Of a DNA stretch of 64,000 nt, positions 21,005-32,427 are shown in pieces; the stretch's first letter is position 1, and every line of letters begins with the position of its first letter. The notes under the pieces were generated by a model. That model searched no databases and was not told where the DNA came from. It saw only the letters and a list, made by a program, of their open reading frames with translations. Source of the DNA: Aliirhizobium wenxiniae (GTDB lineage: Bacteria; Pseudomonadota; Alphaproteobacteria; Rhizobiales; Rhizobiaceae); the NCBI RefSeq assembly GCF_019511445.1, contig NZ_JAEUAN010000004.1, forward strand, positions 295,165 to 359,164. Direction: 5' to 3'. The position numbers and the translations under genes were made by a program.

Positions 21005-22414
21005 TTACTGTCCTGATATGCTTTCCAGTTCCCTCGGCAATGACGCCGCCCACTGTGTAATATTACCTGCTCCAAGAAGAACCACGAAATCACCTGGTTT
21101 CGCAATGCCTGAAACAATATGTGCCAGTTCGCCCGGCGACGCCATATAGCGCGCGTCACGATGACCGCCTGCGCGGATCTGCGACACAAGCGTCTCCGAA
21201 TTGACGCCTTCTATCGGATCTTCGCCCGCGGCGTAGACCGGCGCAAGGATAATGCTGTCTGCATCGTTGAAGCAGCTTGCGAAATCCTCGAACAGGCTCG
21301 AAAGGCGCGAGTAGCGATGCGGCTGATGTACCGCGATAATGCGGCCCTTGCAGGCCTCACGCGCGGCTCTCAGCACCGCCTTGATCTCGACCGGATGATG
21401 CCCGTAATCATCGAAGACCTGAACGTCATTCCAGGTCCCCGTCAGCGTGAAGCGGCGCTTCACGCCACCGAAGGCTGCAAGGCCCTTGCGAATATCCTCT
21501 TCCGAAATTCCAAGCCGGTTGGCGACAGCAATCGCCGCCGTCGCGTTGGAAATGTTGTGCCGGCCCGGCATTGGCAGGGTCAGGTCCTTGAAATTGAACA
21601 CCCGGCCGGTCCGGCGACGGCGGATTTCGACATCGAAAGTCGCCTTCGTCCCATCCATGCGGATGTTCGAGAAACGCGCATCCGCCTGCGGGTTCTCCCC
21701 GTAGGTGACGACCTTGCGGTCCTCGATCTTGCCGACCAGCGCCTGAACTTCGGGGTGGTCGATGCAGAGCACGCCGAAACCGTAAAACGGCACGTTTTCA
21801 ACGAACTGGCGGAAAGCTGCCCGCACCGCATCAAAATTGCCGTAATGGTCCAGATGTTCCGGGTCGATATTGGTGACGACCGCGACTTCTGCCGGCAGTT
21901 TCAGGAAGGTGCCGTCTGATTCGTCGGCTTCGACCACCATCCACTCGCCCTCGCCCATGCGGGCATTGGTGCCGTAAGCGTTGATGATACCGCCATTGAT
22001 GACCGTCGGATCAAGCCCGCCGGCTTCCAGCAGCGTGGCAACCATGGACGTGGTGGTGGTCTTGCCATGCGTGCCGCCGATCGCGATTGCGTTGCGGAAG
22101 CGCATCAACTCGGCCAGCATCTCTGCACGGCGTACGATCGGCAGGGATTTTTCACGCGCAGCGATCAGTTCGGGATTGGTCTTCTTGATTGCGGTCGAAA
22201 CGACGACGACTTCGGCATCGCCGAGGTTGTTGGCTTCGTGGCCGACGAATACCTCGATACCCTTGTCACGAAGGCGCTGCACGTTGGCGCTGTCCGATTG
22301 GTCGGAACCCTGAACCTTGTGGCCGAGATTGTGCAGCACCTCGGCAATACCGCTCATGCCGATGCCGCCGATGCCGATGAAATGTACGAGGCCGATGGCC
22401 TGGGGCATCTTCAT
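21005..22414 (-). CDS. murC: UDP-N-acetylmuramate--L-alanine ligase MurC
   Basis: A 469-residue Mur ligase adding L-Ala to UDP-MurNAc. The N-terminal [17 protein letters not shown] binds the UDP-sugar. The ATP loop GGTHGKTTT is at 113-121. [14 protein letters not shown] and HQPHRYSRL in the C-terminal domain are standard. The ATG overlaps the murG stop by four bases (ATGA), indicating translational coupling. Confidence 0.96.
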   Translation of the reverse strand: MKMPQAIGLVHFIGIGGIGMSGIAEVLHNLGHKVQGSDQSDSANVQRLRDKGIEVFVGHEANNLGDAEVVVVSTAIKKTNPELIAAREKSLPIVRRAEMLAELMRFRNAIAIGGTHGKTTTTSMVATLLEAGGLDPTVINGGIINAYGTNARMGEGEWMVVEADESDGTFLKLPAEVAVVTNIDPEHLDHYGNFDAVRAAFRQFVENVPFYGFGVLCIDHPEVQALVGKIEDRKVVTYGENPQADARFSNIRMDGTKATFDVEIRRRRTGRVFNFKDLTLPMPGRHNISNATAAIAVANRLGISEEDIRKGLAAFGGVKRRFTLTGTWNDVQVFDDYGHHPVEIKAVLRAAREACKGRIIAVHQPHRYSRLSSLFEDFASCFNDADSIILAPVYAAGEDPIEGVNSETLVSQIRAGGHRDARYMASPGELAHIVSGIAKPGDFVVLLGAGNITQWAASLPRELESISGQ

Positions 22415-23550
22415 GCCTGAACTCCACTCTTATTCTTATTCTTGTATTCGGCGATCGGGCGCTTTTCTGCAATAGCAATGACGAGATCAGCCAAATCTTC
22501 GGTGGCATTGGGCTTGCCGGCCTTCTTCGCGTCGGCCGCCATAGTTTCGAGCCGGTCAGGCTCATTCATTGCCGCAGCCAGCAGAGCGGCCAACTTTTCC
22601 GGCGAAAGCTCGGACTGCGCCACGACCTGGGCACCGCCTTCGGCGACAAGAGCGGCAGCGTTTGCCGCCTGGTCGTGATCGAGCGCGTAAGGATAGGGTA
22701 CGAGGATCGATGGGCGACCGATAACCGACAGTTCACTCACCGTCGATGCGCCGGAGCGGCAGATGACGAGATGCGCCTCAGCCAGCCGATCAGCCATATC
22801 GTTGAAGAACGGAGCGATATCCGCCGGGGCATTCAGCTTGGAGAAACAGGATGTGACGCGATCCTTGTCTTCCTTGCGCGCCTGCTGCGTCACGATGAGA
22901 CGCTCCCGCAAAGCCGGATCGAGAAGGCTGATCGCCGTCGGCACCGCCGACGAGAAGAATTGCGCACCCTGGCTGCCACCGAACACGACAAGCCGGAACG
23001 GATCCTGACCACGCGATGCGACATAGGCGATCCTGGCCGCATCCAGCACCGGAGAACGTACCGGATTACCCGTTACGACGATCTTGCCTGCATATTCGCC
23101 CCGGCCTTCCGGCAGAAAGCCGCCAGCAATCGCCTGTACACGTTTTGCCAGCGCCTTGTTGGCACGGCCCATGACGGCGTTCTGCTCATGGATCAGCGTC
23201 GGTATTCCGAGCCCTGTCGATGCCAGAAGGGGCGGAACGGTCGGGTAACCGCCGAAACCAACGACAGCCGATGGCCGAAGGCGAGCCATCAGCTTCCGCG
23301 CCGTACGAAGTCCTCTCCAGAGGGTCCATGCGGTCTTGGCCATGGCGAGCGGGTTCTTGGAGGCGAATGTCGCGGAAGGCACGACATGGATTTCGTCGGC
23401 AGGAAATTTTCCGGCAAATCGCTCCGCGCGGCTGTCGGTCACCAGATGAACGGCATAACCGCGGCTCCGCAGCTCATGTCCGAGCGCTTCCGCCGGAAAA
23501 AGATGACCGCCGGTTCCCCCGGCGGCAAGAACGATCGTACCCTTGCTCAT
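22411..23550 (-). CDS. murG: Undecaprenyldiphospho-muramoylpentapeptide GlcNAc transferase MurG
   Basis: A 379-residue GT28 glycosyltransferase forming lipid II at the inner face of the membrane. [15 protein letters not shown] (9-23) is the first G-loop. The second, [15 protein letters not shown], and the UDP-GlcNAc site [31 protein letters not shown] are intact. GGAG lies 8 bases before the ATG. It starts four bases after the ftsW stop and overlaps murC. Confidence 0.96.
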   Translation of the reverse strand: MSKGTIVLAAGGTGGHLFPAEALGHELRSRGYAVHLVTDSRAERFAGKFPADEIHVVPSATFASKNPLAMAKTAWTLWRGLRTARKLMARLRPSAVVGFGGYPTVPPLLASTGLGIPTLIHEQNAVMGRANKALAKRVQAIAGGFLPEGRGEYAGKIVVTGNPVRSPVLDAARIAYVASRGQDPFRLVVFGGSQGAQFFSSAVPTAISLLDPALRERLIVTQQARKEDKDRVTSCFSKLNAPADIAPFFNDMADRLAEAHLVICRSGASTVSELSVIGRPSILVPYPYALDHDQAANAAALVAEGGAQVVAQSELSPEKLAALLAAAMNEPDRLETMAADAKKAGKPNATEDLADLVIAIAEKRPIAEYKNKNKSGVQA

Positions 23551-23554
23551 TTAT

Positions 23555-24709
23555 TCACTCCGCGGGAACACCATGTGGGACCCGGAACAGGCTCCGCTCC
23601 TGCGCCCGCTTTTCAGGACGATGACGTGTCAGCGCCAGAATGAAACCGGCCGTGATGCAGATCGCAACCTGAGAAGAACCACCATAGGAAATCAGCGGCA
23701 GCGTCATGCCCTTGGCAGGCATGAGCTCAAGGTTCACACCGATATTGATCATCGACTGGATGCCGATGAGAAGAACCAGCCCGGCGACCGCAAAGCGGTT
23801 GAAGTCGTTGCGCTCCTTGAAGGCGTGGTTCAGTCCGCGCAGAACGATGAAGGAAAAGATCAGCACCAGCGCCATGCAGAACACGATACCGAATTCTTCC
23901 GCCGCGACGGAGAAGACGAAGTCGGTATGGCTGTCGGGCAGGATACGCTTGACGATCCCCTCGCCCGGCCCCTGACCGAACCAGCCGCCGCGCACGATCG
24001 CCTCATGCGCCGTTTCGATCTGGAAGCGGTCGCCTTCGCCGGTCAGGAACTTGTCGAAACGCGCCGTGACGTGCGGCAGCATGTAATAGGCCGCCACAAG
24101 ACCACCTGCGCCAACGCCGCCGAGCAGGAAAATCCAGATCCACGGCATCCCGGCCATGAAGAACATGCCGCCCCAGACGACGCTGGTGAGGATCGTCTGA
24201 CCAAGGTCGGGCTGAGCGACCAGCAGTGCCGCCACGATACCGAACAGGATAATGGCGAAGAGATTTCCGGGGATTTCCGGCTGCCGCGCATGTTCGGAAA
24301 ACAGCCAGGCGCAGACGATGACGAAGGCCGGTTTCATGAATTCCGAGGGCTGGATAGAAAAGACACCGACGCCGATCCAGCGACGCGCGCCCTTCACCTC
24401 GACGCCGAAAAACAGCGCCAGAACCATCATCACCAGCGAAGCGGCGAGAAGGATAATGGCGGTGCGCCGCACCTGCCTTGGGCTGAGGAAGGACAGGCCG
24501 AACATGACCGCCAGCGACGGGATGATGAACATCGCGTGGCGCTCGACGAAATGGAAACTGTCGAGACCAATGCGCTCGGCAACCGCTGGAGAAGCGGCAA
24601 ACGAAAGCATGAAGCCCAGCCCCATCAACAGGATGAAGGCGGCAAGGAAATAACGGTCGATCGTCCAGAACCAGTCTGCGAGCGGCCCTCGGTCTGCGCG
24701 GCTTACCAT
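23555..24709 (-). CDS. ftsW: SEDS glycosyltransferase FtsW
   Basis: A 384-residue, about ten-helix membrane protein that polymerises septal glycan from lipid II together with FtsI. The SEDS markers are present: ARRWIGVGVFSIQPSEFMKPAF, VAAQPDLGQT-like VAQPDLGQTIL, and the C-terminal NIGVNLELMPAKGMTLPLISYGGSS. AGGAG precedes the ATG. Flanked by murD and murG with gaps of four bases each. Confidence 0.96.
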   Translation of the reverse strand: MVSRADRGPLADWFWTIDRYFLAAFILLMGLGFMLSFAASPAVAERIGLDSFHFVERHAMFIIPSLAVMFGLSFLSPRQVRRTAIILLAASLVMMVLALFFGVEVKGARRWIGVGVFSIQPSEFMKPAFVIVCAWLFSEHARQPEIPGNLFAIILFGIVAALLVAQPDLGQTILTSVVWGGMFFMAGMPWIWIFLLGGVGAGGLVAAYYMLPHVTARFDKFLTGEGDRFQIETAHEAIVRGGWFGQGPGEGIVKRILPDSHTDFVFSVAAEEFGIVFCMALVLIFSFIVLRGLNHAFKERNDFNRFAVAGLVLLIGIQSMINIGVNLELMPAKGMTLPLISYGGSSQVAICITAGFILALTRHRPEKRAQERSLFRVPHGVPAE

Positions 24710-24713
24710 TGTC

Positions 24714-26120
24714 TCAGCTCCTGTTTCCGGTATCGACCAGCATCGTCACTCCCTGCATGTCGGCTACGCGTTGCACAAAGGCATCCCCGCGTACCTCGAA
24801 ATTCTTGAACTGATCAAAGCTTGCACATGCCGGCGAAAGCATCACTGCCGAGGCTGTTTCATCACCAGCGGCATCTGCGGCGGCATGGGCGACAGCCTGA
24901 TCCAGCGTGCCGGAAATTTCATACCGCACGCTCTCGCCCAACGTGGCCGCAAATGCCGGCGCGGCCTCTCCGATCAGATAAGCTTTCACTATATGAGGGA
25001 AAAGTGGTGCGAGGCTTGTGATACCGCCTTCCTTCGGAAGACCACCTGCGATCCAGTAGATTCGATCATAGCTTGAAAGCGCAGGTGCCGCGGCTTCCGC
25101 ATTGGTCGCCTTGGAGTCATTGACGAACACGACATGGCCACGGCGTCCAACCGGCTGCATCCGGTGCTTGAGACCAGGGAAGGATTGAAGGCCTCGCAGA
25201 ATTTCATCCTTGGAGAGGCCGACTGCCAGGCAGGCAGCAACGGCTGCAGCTGCATTCTGCGCGTTATGGGCGCCCTTCAGCGTCGGAATGCCATCGAGAT
25301 CAGTGAACAATTCGCTCACGCCGCCATGCGCCGCCATGAGCCGCATGCCATCGGCATAGATACCCTCGGCCACCACACTGCGCTTCGAAATCCGCTTTAC
25401 CGAAACACCCGCCCGCTCCACACGATCGGCAATCAGCGTGCAATAGCTGTCGTCCACGCCAATGATCGCGGTATCGCTTCCGGCAACGAGCCGTTCCTTG
25501 ATATCGGCATAATGCTGCATGGTGCCGTGACGATCGAGATGATCCGGCGTCAGGTTGAGCAATATCCCGGCAGTCGGATTGAGCGTCGGCGCAAGATCGA
25601 TCTGGTAGGATGAGCACTCGACGACGTAGAAGCGCCCGGCCTTCGGTTCGTCCAGCGTCAGCACAGCCGTGCCGATATTACCGCCGAGCTGCGTATCGCG
25701 GCCGCTCTCTTTCAGGATATGCGCGATGAGAGCCGTGGTGGTCGACTTACCATTGGTGCCGGTGATCGCGATCAATGGGCAATCCGGCGAATGCGCACGG
25801 CGCTCGCGCACGAAAAGCTCCACGTCACCGATGATCTCGACACCGGCGGCGTTCGCAAGATCCACTGTCCAATGTGGTTTCGGATGGGTCAGCGGCACGC
25901 CGGGTGAGAGCACGAAGGCTGCCTGCTTCGACCAGTCGATGCCCCTGAGATCGGACACGATTATTCCGGCCTGCGACGCCCGCGTTACGCTTTCGGGGTT
26001 GTCGTCCCAGGCGGTGACAATCGCACCACCCGCGACAAGCGCCTGTGCCGTCGCGAGGCCCGATCCACCGAGCCCGAACAGTGCTACATTCTTACCCTTG
26101 AAAGTCGTAACCGGGATCAT
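24714..26120 (-). CDS. murD: UDP-N-acetylmuramoylalanine--D-glutamate ligase MurD
   Basis: A 468-residue Mur ligase adding D-Glu. [18 protein letters not shown] binds the UDP part; [11 protein letters not shown] (about 119-129) is the ATP loop; [17 protein letters not shown] is the C-terminal signature. The open frame reaches 26174 but would then overlap mraY. ATG 26120 gives the normal length, although its ribosome binding site is poor. Tight spacing with mraY (16 bases) fits coupled expression. Confidence 0.94.
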   Translation of the reverse strand: MIPVTTFKGKNVALFGLGGSGLATAQALVAGGAIVTAWDDNPESVTRASQAGIIVSDLRGIDWSKQAAFVLSPGVPLTHPKPHWTVDLANAAGVEIIGDVELFVRERRAHSPDCPLIAITGTNGKSTTTALIAHILKESGRDTQLGGNIGTAVLTLDEPKAGRFYVVECSSYQIDLAPTLNPTAGILLNLTPDHLDRHGTMQHYADIKERLVAGSDTAIIGVDDSYCTLIADRVERAGVSVKRISKRSVVAEGIYADGMRLMAAHGGVSELFTDLDGIPTLKGAHNAQNAAAAVAACLAVGLSKDEILRGLQSFPGLKHRMQPVGRRGHVVFVNDSKATNAEAAAPALSSYDRIYWIAGGLPKEGGITSLAPLFPHIVKAYLIGEAAPAFAATLGESVRYEISGTLDQAVAHAAADAAGDETASAVMLSPACASFDQFKNFEVRGDAFVQRVADMQGVTMLVDTGNRS

Positions 26121-26136
26121 CGCATTATAACCGAAA

Positions 26137-27237
26137 TTACCGAAGCTTGAGTGTCGAAAGTCCGAGCATCGCAAGACCGACGGCGATGATCCAGAAGCGG
26201 ATCACGACCTGACTTTCCGTCCAGCCCAGCTTTTCGAAATGGTGGTGAATGGGCGCCATCAGGAACACCCGCTTGCCGGTCAGCTTGAAGAAGCCGACCT
26301 GAATGATCACCGACAGCGTTTCCATGACGAACAGGCCGCCGATGATCGCCATGACGATCTCGTGCTTGGTGGCAACCGCAACGGAACCGATCAGGCCGCC
26401 GAGCGCCAGCGAGCCCGTGTCACCCATGAAGATTGCGGCGGGCGGTGCGTTGAACCACAGAAAGCCTAGTCCCGCACCAATGACAGCACCGAGAATAACC
26501 GCAAGTTCACCCGTACCGGGCACGAAGTTGATCTGCAGATAGTTTGCGAAGACGGCATTACCGGCGAGGTAGGCGATAACGCCAAAGGATGCAGCCGCAA
26601 TCATCACCGGTACGATGGCAAGCCCGTCCAGACCATCGGTCAGGTTCACCGCATTGCCGGCGGCAACGATGACGAAGCCACCGAACAGGATGAAGAAGAT
26701 GCCGACGTTGAGAACGTATTCCTTGACGAACGGGAATGCGATCGAGGTAGCAAGCCCCGGATTGGAGGTCTGCGCATGCATTGCCATGCGCATCATGAAG
26801 AATACAGCCACGCCTGCGACCAGAAATTCGATGCCGAGGCGCGCCTTTCCGGAAAAGCCCTTGTCCGACTGCTTGGTGACCTTCAGATAGTCGTCGTAAA
26901 AACCGATGGCACCGAAACCAAGCGTCACGAGCAAGGTCGCAACGACATAGACGTTGGAAAGATCAGCCCAGAGCAGCGAACCGCCGACAATACCGGCGAG
27001 AATCATCAGCCCGCCCATGGTCGGCGTACCGGCCTTCTTGAAGTGAGTCTGCGGACCATCAGCGCGGATAGGTTGGCCCTTTCCCTGACGCACACGCAGC
27101 GAATCGATCATGCGCGGACCGAACAGAAAGACGATCAGGGCCGAGGTAAACAGGGCTGCGCCAGTCCGGAAGGTGATGTATCGGAACAAATTGAAAAACT
27201 GCAGTTCGTCCGACAGTTCGACAAGCCAGATCAGCAT
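26137..27237 (-). CDS. mraY: Phospho-N-acetylmuramoyl-pentapeptide transferase MraY
   Basis: A 366-residue ten-helix enzyme making lipid I from UDP-MurNAc-pentapeptide and undecaprenyl phosphate. Family blocks are present: [32 protein letters not shown] (the aspartate pair), [14 protein letters not shown] and the [13 protein letters not shown] loop. It lies between murF and murD, 28 bases after murF. Confidence 0.97.
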   Translation of the reverse strand: MLIWLVELSDELQFFNLFRYITFRTGAALFTSALIVFLFGPRMIDSLRVRQGKGQPIRADGPQTHFKKAGTPTMGGLMILAGIVGGSLLWADLSNVYVVATLLVTLGFGAIGFYDDYLKVTKQSDKGFSGKARLGIEFLVAGVAVFFMMRMAMHAQTSNPGLATSIAFPFVKEYVLNVGIFFILFGGFVIVAAGNAVNLTDGLDGLAIVPVMIAAASFGVIAYLAGNAVFANYLQINFVPGTGELAVILGAVIGAGLGFLWFNAPPAAIFMGDTGSLALGGLIGSVAVATKHEIVMAIIGGLFVMETLSVIIQVGFFKLTGKRVFLMAPIHHHFEKLGWTESQVVIRFWIIAVGLAMLGLSTLKLR

Positions 27238-27265
27238 GAGGGCCCTTTCTCGAAGCCGCTAAAAT

Positions 27266-28699
27266 TCAAAGTTGGTGGTCCGTGTCGGAGAATGCCGGAT
27301 AGTTGTCAAGCAGACCGGCAACGATCTTGCCAAACCCGATGCCGAGCGACGACTTCACCATCACCACATCGCCGGGTCGCACGGAGCGGACGACATAGTC
27401 TACCAGTTCCGAAGTCTGTTCCCGGTATTCGACCTGAACGCTTTCCGGAAGCGCATCGCGCAATACAGACATTTCCGCGCCGGCAAGCCAGACATGTTCG
27501 ATCCCGGCGGCAAGCAGCGGCCCGGTCAGCTCCTCATGCAGCTGCGCCGAAAACGAGCCCATTTCCAGCATATCGCCCAAAACGGCGATCCGCCGGCCGG
27601 TCAATTCCGGTGTGGTCGCGGCGAGCAAAGCGATCGCAGCCCGCATCGAGGCCGGATTAGCATTGTAGCTTTCGTCGATCAGCGTCAGATATCCCTCGCC
27701 GATCGCGAGACGGTGACGTTCTCCCCTGCCCTTGACGGACTTCAGCCCGGCCAGCACTTCGATTGCCCGATCGAGATCGGCGCCGACGAGATCGCAGGCA
27801 CCAAGTGCCGCGACAGCGTTCTCAGCGATATGCCGGCCCGGAGCACTGATCCTGATCTCACGCGTTTCGCCATCGAGAACAGCCCAGATGGTGGATCCCT
27901 CGCCGTCGCCCTCAAAATCCGCCAACCGGAAGTCAGCCTTTGCATGCTGTCCGAAGCTGCAGATTCGCGCCACGCCGGCTTCTCTGGCGCGTTCAGCCAG
28001 GAACTCGAACTGTTTGATATCGCGATTGAGCACGGCAACGCCGCCCTCGACCACGCCATCGAAGATCTCGGCCTTGGCTGCAGCAATCTCGTCCAGATCC
28101 CTGAAATGACCGAGGTGGGCGGCGGCGATCGTGGTGATGACGGCCACATGCGGCTTGACCATTTTCACCAGCGGCGTGATCTCGCCTGCATGGTTCATGC
28201 CGATCTCGAAAACACCGAAATCGGTATCTGCCGGCATGCGGGCAAGTGTCAGCGGCACGCCCCAGTGATTGTTGAAGGAGGCAACGGCTGCATGCACATT
28301 GCCCGATGGAACCAGAAGCTGGCGCAGCATTTCCTTCGTCGTCGTCTTGCCCACCGATCCCGTCACGGCAATGATGCGCGCGCGGCTGCGGGCGCGGGAT
28401 GCCACGGCCAGCTTGCCGAGCGCCACCAGCACATCCTCGACCACGATCATCGGCACGGTCAGGCGACCAAGTGCAGGAAGCTTTCCTTCGCTGATGACAA
28501 TCAGCGAAGCGCCATTGGCAACAGCGATGCTCGCATAATCATGACCGTCGACACGGTCTCCCTTGATGGCGAAAAACGCTTCGCCTTCACCAATCGAGCG
28601 GCTGTCGATCGAAATGCCGGTAATGCCTTCGGGAAGCGTACCGATCGGGCGACCTTCCATGACAGCCACCATCTCTTGCGATGTCCACAGAAAGCTCAC
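27266..28699 (-). CDS. murF: UDP-MurNAc-tripeptide--D-alanyl-D-alanine ligase MurF
   Basis: A 477-residue Mur ligase that adds the D-Ala-D-Ala made by Ddl. [14 protein letters not shown] (112 onward) is the ATP loop. [15 protein letters not shown] and [14 protein letters not shown] are MurF signatures. The GTG start (28699) overlaps the murE stop (GTGA) and has GGAGAGGG upstream. Both neighbours are same-pathway enzymes. Confidence 0.96.
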   Translation of the reverse strand: MSFLWTSQEMVAVMEGRPIGTLPEGITGISIDSRSIGEGEAFFAIKGDRVDGHDYASIAVANGASLIVISEGKLPALGRLTVPMIVVEDVLVALGKLAVASRARSRARIIAVTGSVGKTTTKEMLRQLLVPSGNVHAAVASFNNHWGVPLTLARMPADTDFGVFEIGMNHAGEITPLVKMVKPHVAVITTIAAAHLGHFRDLDEIAAAKAEIFDGVVEGGVAVLNRDIKQFEFLAERAREAGVARICSFGQHAKADFRLADFEGDGEGSTIWAVLDGETREIRISAPGRHIAENAVAALGACDLVGADLDRAIEVLAGLKSVKGRGERHRLAIGEGYLTLIDESYNANPASMRAAIALLAATTPELTGRRIAVLGDMLEMGSFSAQLHEELTGPLLAAGIEHVWLAGAEMSVLRDALPESVQVEYREQTSELVDYVVRSVRPGDVVMVKSSLGIGFGKIVAGLLDNYPAFSDTDHQL

Positions 28700-30156
28700 G
28701 AGACCCTCTCCTCCAATGCACGGCGTATTTCGACATGATCAGAGAACGGCAGGACAGTCGCCCCGATCGTCTGCCCTTCTTCATGCCCTTTGCCGGCAAC
28801 GATCAGCGTATCACCCGATTTGAGCAGGTTGACGGCATGGCGGATAGCACTTGCCCGGTCGCCGATCTCCAGCGCGCCCGGTGCGGCCGCCATGATTTCG
28901 GAACGGATAACCTCGGGCACCTCAGAGCGCGGATTGTCATCCGTCACCACGACGACATCGGCCAGACGCGTGGCGATATCCCCCATGATCGGCCTTTTGC
29001 CCTTGTCACGATCACCACCGCAGCCGAATACGACAAGCACCTTGCCGCTGGTGAATGGCCGTACCGCCGTCAGCACCTTTTCCAGCGCATCCGGCTTATG
29101 GGCATAATCGACATAGGCAAGCGCTCCATCCTTCGTATGGCCCACAAGCTCAAGCCGACCTGCAGCGCCGGTTAGCGTTTCAAGTGCCTTGAAAGCGGTC
29201 TTGGCCTCTACGCCGGTCGAAATTGCGAGACCGGCTGCGACCAGCGCATTGGCAAGCTGGAAATCACCGGCCAGCGGGATGTCGATTTCGAAAATCTGAC
29301 CGTTGTGATGAACCTCGGCCATCTGCTTGTGACGAAAATGCTCGACGCGTTTGACGCAAAGATAATCGCCCTTGCGCCCTACGGTGCGCACATCGAGACC
29401 GGAAGCGGTGGCGACACGGATCGCTTCTTCCGACCATGCATCATCAGCAAAGATAACGGCCGGAGACCCTTTCGGCATCAGCGTGTCGAACAACCGCATC
29501 TTGGCGGCCATGTAATCCTCGACCGTCGGATGGTAATCCATATGGTCGCGGCCAAGGTTGGTGAATGCGGCTGCAGACAGCCTCACGCCGTCCAGGCGCG
29601 ACTGGTCCAGCCCATGGCTGGATGCCTCCATCGCCGCATGCGTCACGCCTTCATCGGCCAGTTCGGCCAGAAGCTTCTGCAGCTCCACCGGATCAGGCGT
29701 CGTCAGTGAACCGTAATCATTGCGACTTGGTGAAATGACGCCCGTCGTGCCGATCTGCGCCGCACTCAGGCCAGCCTTTGCCCAGATCTGGCGAATGAAT
29801 GACGCAACGGATGTCTTGCCGGCCGTGCCGGTCACGGCCACCATGGTCTCCGGCTGCTTGCAGAAGAACCTCGCCGCAGCCAGAGCGACAAAACGGCGTG
29901 GATTGGACACGACGAGAACCGGAATGTCAGCCTCTGCCGGGTGAGCAGAAATCGCAACGACCGCACCTTCAGCCGCGGCGTCACCGATAAATCTCTGTCC
30001 GTCAGCTTTCACGCCGGCCAGAGCCGCAAAAAGCGCGCCTGGCTTGATCTTGCGGCTGTCCAAGGAAATCCCGGTAATCTCGAGGTCTCCGAGGGGACCA
30101 GCGAGAAGGTCGTTCACTTCCGGAAAATCCGGACCGGCAAGATCGCGCAGTTTCAT
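28696..30156 (-). CDS. murE: UDP-MurNAc-L-Ala-D-Glu--meso-DAP ligase MurE
   Basis: A 486-residue Mur ligase. The ATP loop [13 protein letters not shown] starts at 108. The substrate-selecting motif DDNPRSE is present, which marks specificity for meso-diaminopimelate rather than lysine. [12 protein letters not shown] is the other family block. It starts 56 bases after ftsI, the widest gap in the rsmH-murB series, and overlaps murF. Confidence 0.96.
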   Translation of the reverse strand: MKLRDLAGPDFPEVNDLLAGPLGDLEITGISLDSRKIKPGALFAALAGVKADGQRFIGDAAAEGAVVAISAHPAEADIPVLVVSNPRRFVALAAARFFCKQPETMVAVTGTAGKTSVASFIRQIWAKAGLSAAQIGTTGVISPSRNDYGSLTTPDPVELQKLLAELADEGVTHAAMEASSHGLDQSRLDGVRLSAAAFTNLGRDHMDYHPTVEDYMAAKMRLFDTLMPKGSPAVIFADDAWSEEAIRVATASGLDVRTVGRKGDYLCVKRVEHFRHKQMAEVHHNGQIFEIDIPLAGDFQLANALVAAGLAISTGVEAKTAFKALETLTGAAGRLELVGHTKDGALAYVDYAHKPDALEKVLTAVRPFTSGKVLVVFGCGGDRDKGKRPIMGDIATRLADVVVVTDDNPRSEVPEVIRSEIMAAAPGALEIGDRASAIRHAVNLLKSGDTLIVAGKGHEEGQTIGATVLPFSDHVEIRRALEERVS

Positions 30157-30212
30157 CTGTTCATTCCATCTTTCGAGCGGCGTTCACGAATCGCCGCTCG
30201 AGTTGTTGTCGC

Positions 30213-31961
30213 TCAATAAGACACAAGCAGGGCAGAACCGTCATTGCCGAATTTCGGCTTTACACCGAGAATGGGAGCAGAGCGGCTGATGATCTCCTTG
30301 ACCATCGGCGCCGCCGATGTGGCGGCAAGCGCAGCACCATTGCCCTTGTCGGTCTTCGGCTCGTCGCTGAAACTCAGGACCACATAGCGTGGATTGTCCA
30401 TCGGGAATGCCGACAGGAAGGCATTGAAATTCTTGTCATGCGCATAGCGGCCGTTGACGACCTTGTCGGCAGTACCCGTCTTGCCACCGACATCGAAACC
30501 ATCGACGCGCGCATTGCGGCCCGAACCATTGGCTCCATTCCACTCGAACAGATAACGCATGTCCCGGCTCGTCGTCGGCTTCAGCACCTGGGTTGCGATC
30601 TGATCAGCCTGCTCCTGCGTTCTGGGCAGGAAAGTCGGCTCGATTAGCTTGCCGCCGTTGACCAGTGCCGCACCGGCAACAGCCGTCTGCAGCGGCGTTG
30701 TGGATACGCCATGTCCGAAGGAAATGGTGATCGAGTTGATCTTCTTCCACTGTCGTGGCTGGCTCGGCATGGCGACTTCAGGAAGCTCCGTCTTCATCCT
30801 CGACAAAAGGCCGAGACGCGTCAAAAAGTCCTTGTGGCCATCGATCCCGACGGCGTCCGCGATCTTTGCCGTACCTATGTTCGACGAATACTGGAAGATT
30901 TCCGGCACGCTCAATACGCGCCCCTTGCCGTGGAAGTCCTTAATAGTGAAGCCGCCGATGCGGATCGGGAAGCGCGCATCGAATGTGCTGTTGATGTTCA
31001 TCTTGCCGTCGTCGAGACCCATGGCGAGCGTGAAGGACTTGAAGGTCGACCCCATCTCGAACGTGCTGTTCGTCATGCGGTTCATCCAGCCCTTCTCGGC
31101 GTCCACGCCATTCGGGTCGTTCGGATCGAAATCCGGCGCAGAAGCCAGGCCTAGAATTTCGCCGGTATGAACATCGACAACCGCAGCGCCCGCGCCGATC
31201 GCGTGATATTTGCCGATCGACGAGGCAACGACGTCCTGAACGATTGCCTGAACCCTGAGATCAATCGAAAGCTTTACCGGCTCAAGCGGCTGGTTCGAGG
31301 TCATGCCGACAGACGCGAGATCGGCAAGTCCCTGGCTGTCGATGTAACGTTCCATGCCGGCCACGCCGCGATTGTCGATATTCACGTAACCGACAATATG
31401 AGCAGCGGTGCGGCCACCCGGATAGAAGCGACGTTTTTCAGGTCGGAACCCAATACCGGGAATGCCGAGCGCAAGAATTTGGCTCTGCTGCTTCGGCGTC
31501 AACTGGCGACGCAGCCACTGGAAGCGTGAATTGGACTTGAGCCTGGAATAAGTCGACCTGACGTCGAGATCCGTCAGCACGGTCGAAAGCTTCTCGACCA
31601 CCTCGTCAGCGTCGACGATCTTGTGCGGCTCGGCAAACAGCGAGACGGTGCGAATATCCGTAGCAAGGATAGCGCCGTTACGATCAACGATATCCGGTCG
31701 CGACGCCATAAGACGGTCGGCAGGCAGAATGCTCGACGTTATCTCCGGCTGCGCCATGCCATATTGCACAAGACGTCCGCCGACCACCACGTAGACCACG
31801 GCAAAACCGGCGATCAACAGACCGACACGGTTGCGGGCCTGCGCCGACTTCTTCTTGCGCGATCCTTCGAATGCGGCCCCGCCGACGGAAGACCTGCCTT
31901 TGCGGTCGGACGAAAAATGTGCCCGGCGCTTGACCACCATAACCCTAGAAAGAAAAGACAT
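30213..31961 (-). CDS. ftsI: Septal transpeptidase FtsI (PBP3)
   Basis: A 582-residue class B penicillin-binding protein cross-linking septal murein. It has a basic cytoplasmic tail, one membrane helix (about 46-62), the pedestal domain (SRPDIVDRNGAILA) and the transpeptidase domain. The three active-site motifs are S305-T-F-K308, SSN (359-361) and KTG (494-496). Its ATG overlaps the ftsL stop by one base (TAATG), so the two are coupled. Confidence 0.96.
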   Translation of the reverse strand: MSFLSRVMVVKRRAHFSSDRKGRSSVGGAAFEGSRKKKSAQARNRVGLLIAGFAVVYVVVGGRLVQYGMAQPEITSSILPADRLMASRPDIVDRNGAILATDIRTVSLFAEPHKIVDADEVVEKLSTVLTDLDVRSTYSRLKSNSRFQWLRRQLTPKQQSQILALGIPGIGFRPEKRRFYPGGRTAAHIVGYVNIDNRGVAGMERYIDSQGLADLASVGMTSNQPLEPVKLSIDLRVQAIVQDVVASSIGKYHAIGAGAAVVDVHTGEILGLASAPDFDPNDPNGVDAEKGWMNRMTNSTFEMGSTFKSFTLAMGLDDGKMNINSTFDARFPIRIGGFTIKDFHGKGRVLSVPEIFQYSSNIGTAKIADAVGIDGHKDFLTRLGLLSRMKTELPEVAMPSQPRQWKKINSITISFGHGVSTTPLQTAVAGAALVNGGKLIEPTFLPRTQEQADQIATQVLKPTTSRDMRYLFEWNGANGSGRNARVDGFDVGGKTGTADKVVNGRYAHDKNFNAFLSAFPMDNPRYVVLSFSDEPKTDKGNGAALAATSAAPMVKEIISRSAPILGVKPKFGNDGSALLVSY

Positions 31962-32425
31962 TAGCGCCTCACCGAGCCAGTGGACATGTTATCGGGTGCC
32001 CAGCCACGCGGCAGCGGCAGCGGAACCTTGGGAGCCGGCGTCGCCTTGGCCTGCTCGACACCCTTGAGTGCGGCAGCGACTTCGCCATTCTTGCCTGCAA
32101 TAATATCCTCGATCGTCGTATCGGGTTGCGGAAGTTGCGACCTGTGCATCGGCAATTCCTTCGGCATGGCAAGCTGTGTCGGTAGCGTGGGAACGAGACC
32201 GAGTTCCGAATCGTAATTCTTGATCAAGGGCTGCAGGCGGTTCGGCTGCGTCACGAGAGCCCAGTCCGCCTTCAAAAGATCGATCGTATCGCGTTCAAGC
32301 CTGATCTCGGACTCGAGCCGGCGAACCTCGGCCAGCTTCTCGTCCGCCTTATGCTTGATCGTATAGGTGACGACCGCCATCGTGGTCATCACGCCGATCA
32401 GGACGAGATCGAAACTCCTCAGCAT
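31961..32425 (-). CDS. ftsL: FtsL-like divisome protein
   Basis: A 154-residue protein with one N-terminal membrane helix (about 5-21) and then a heptad-rich coiled coil (ADEKLAEVRRLESEIRLERDTIDLLKADW). A proline-rich tail follows. Length, topology and position between rsmH and ftsI identify it as FtsL, whose sequence is poorly conserved. It starts two bases after rsmH and overlaps ftsI. Family calls based on sequence alone would be weak. Confidence 0.85.
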   Translation of the reverse strand: MLRSFDLVLIGVMTTMAVVTYTIKHKADEKLAEVRRLESEIRLERDTIDLLKADWALVTQPNRLQPLIKNYDSELGLVPTLPTQLAMPKELPMHRSQLPQPDTTIEDIIAGKNGEVAAALKGVEQAKATPAPKVPLPLPRGWAPDNMSTGSVRR

Positions 32426-32427
32426 CC

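Noticed and set aside
27272..28738. Long plus-strand open frame opposite murF (488 codons)
   Set aside because: It is the antisense shadow of a well-identified Mur ligase in a GC-rich genome.
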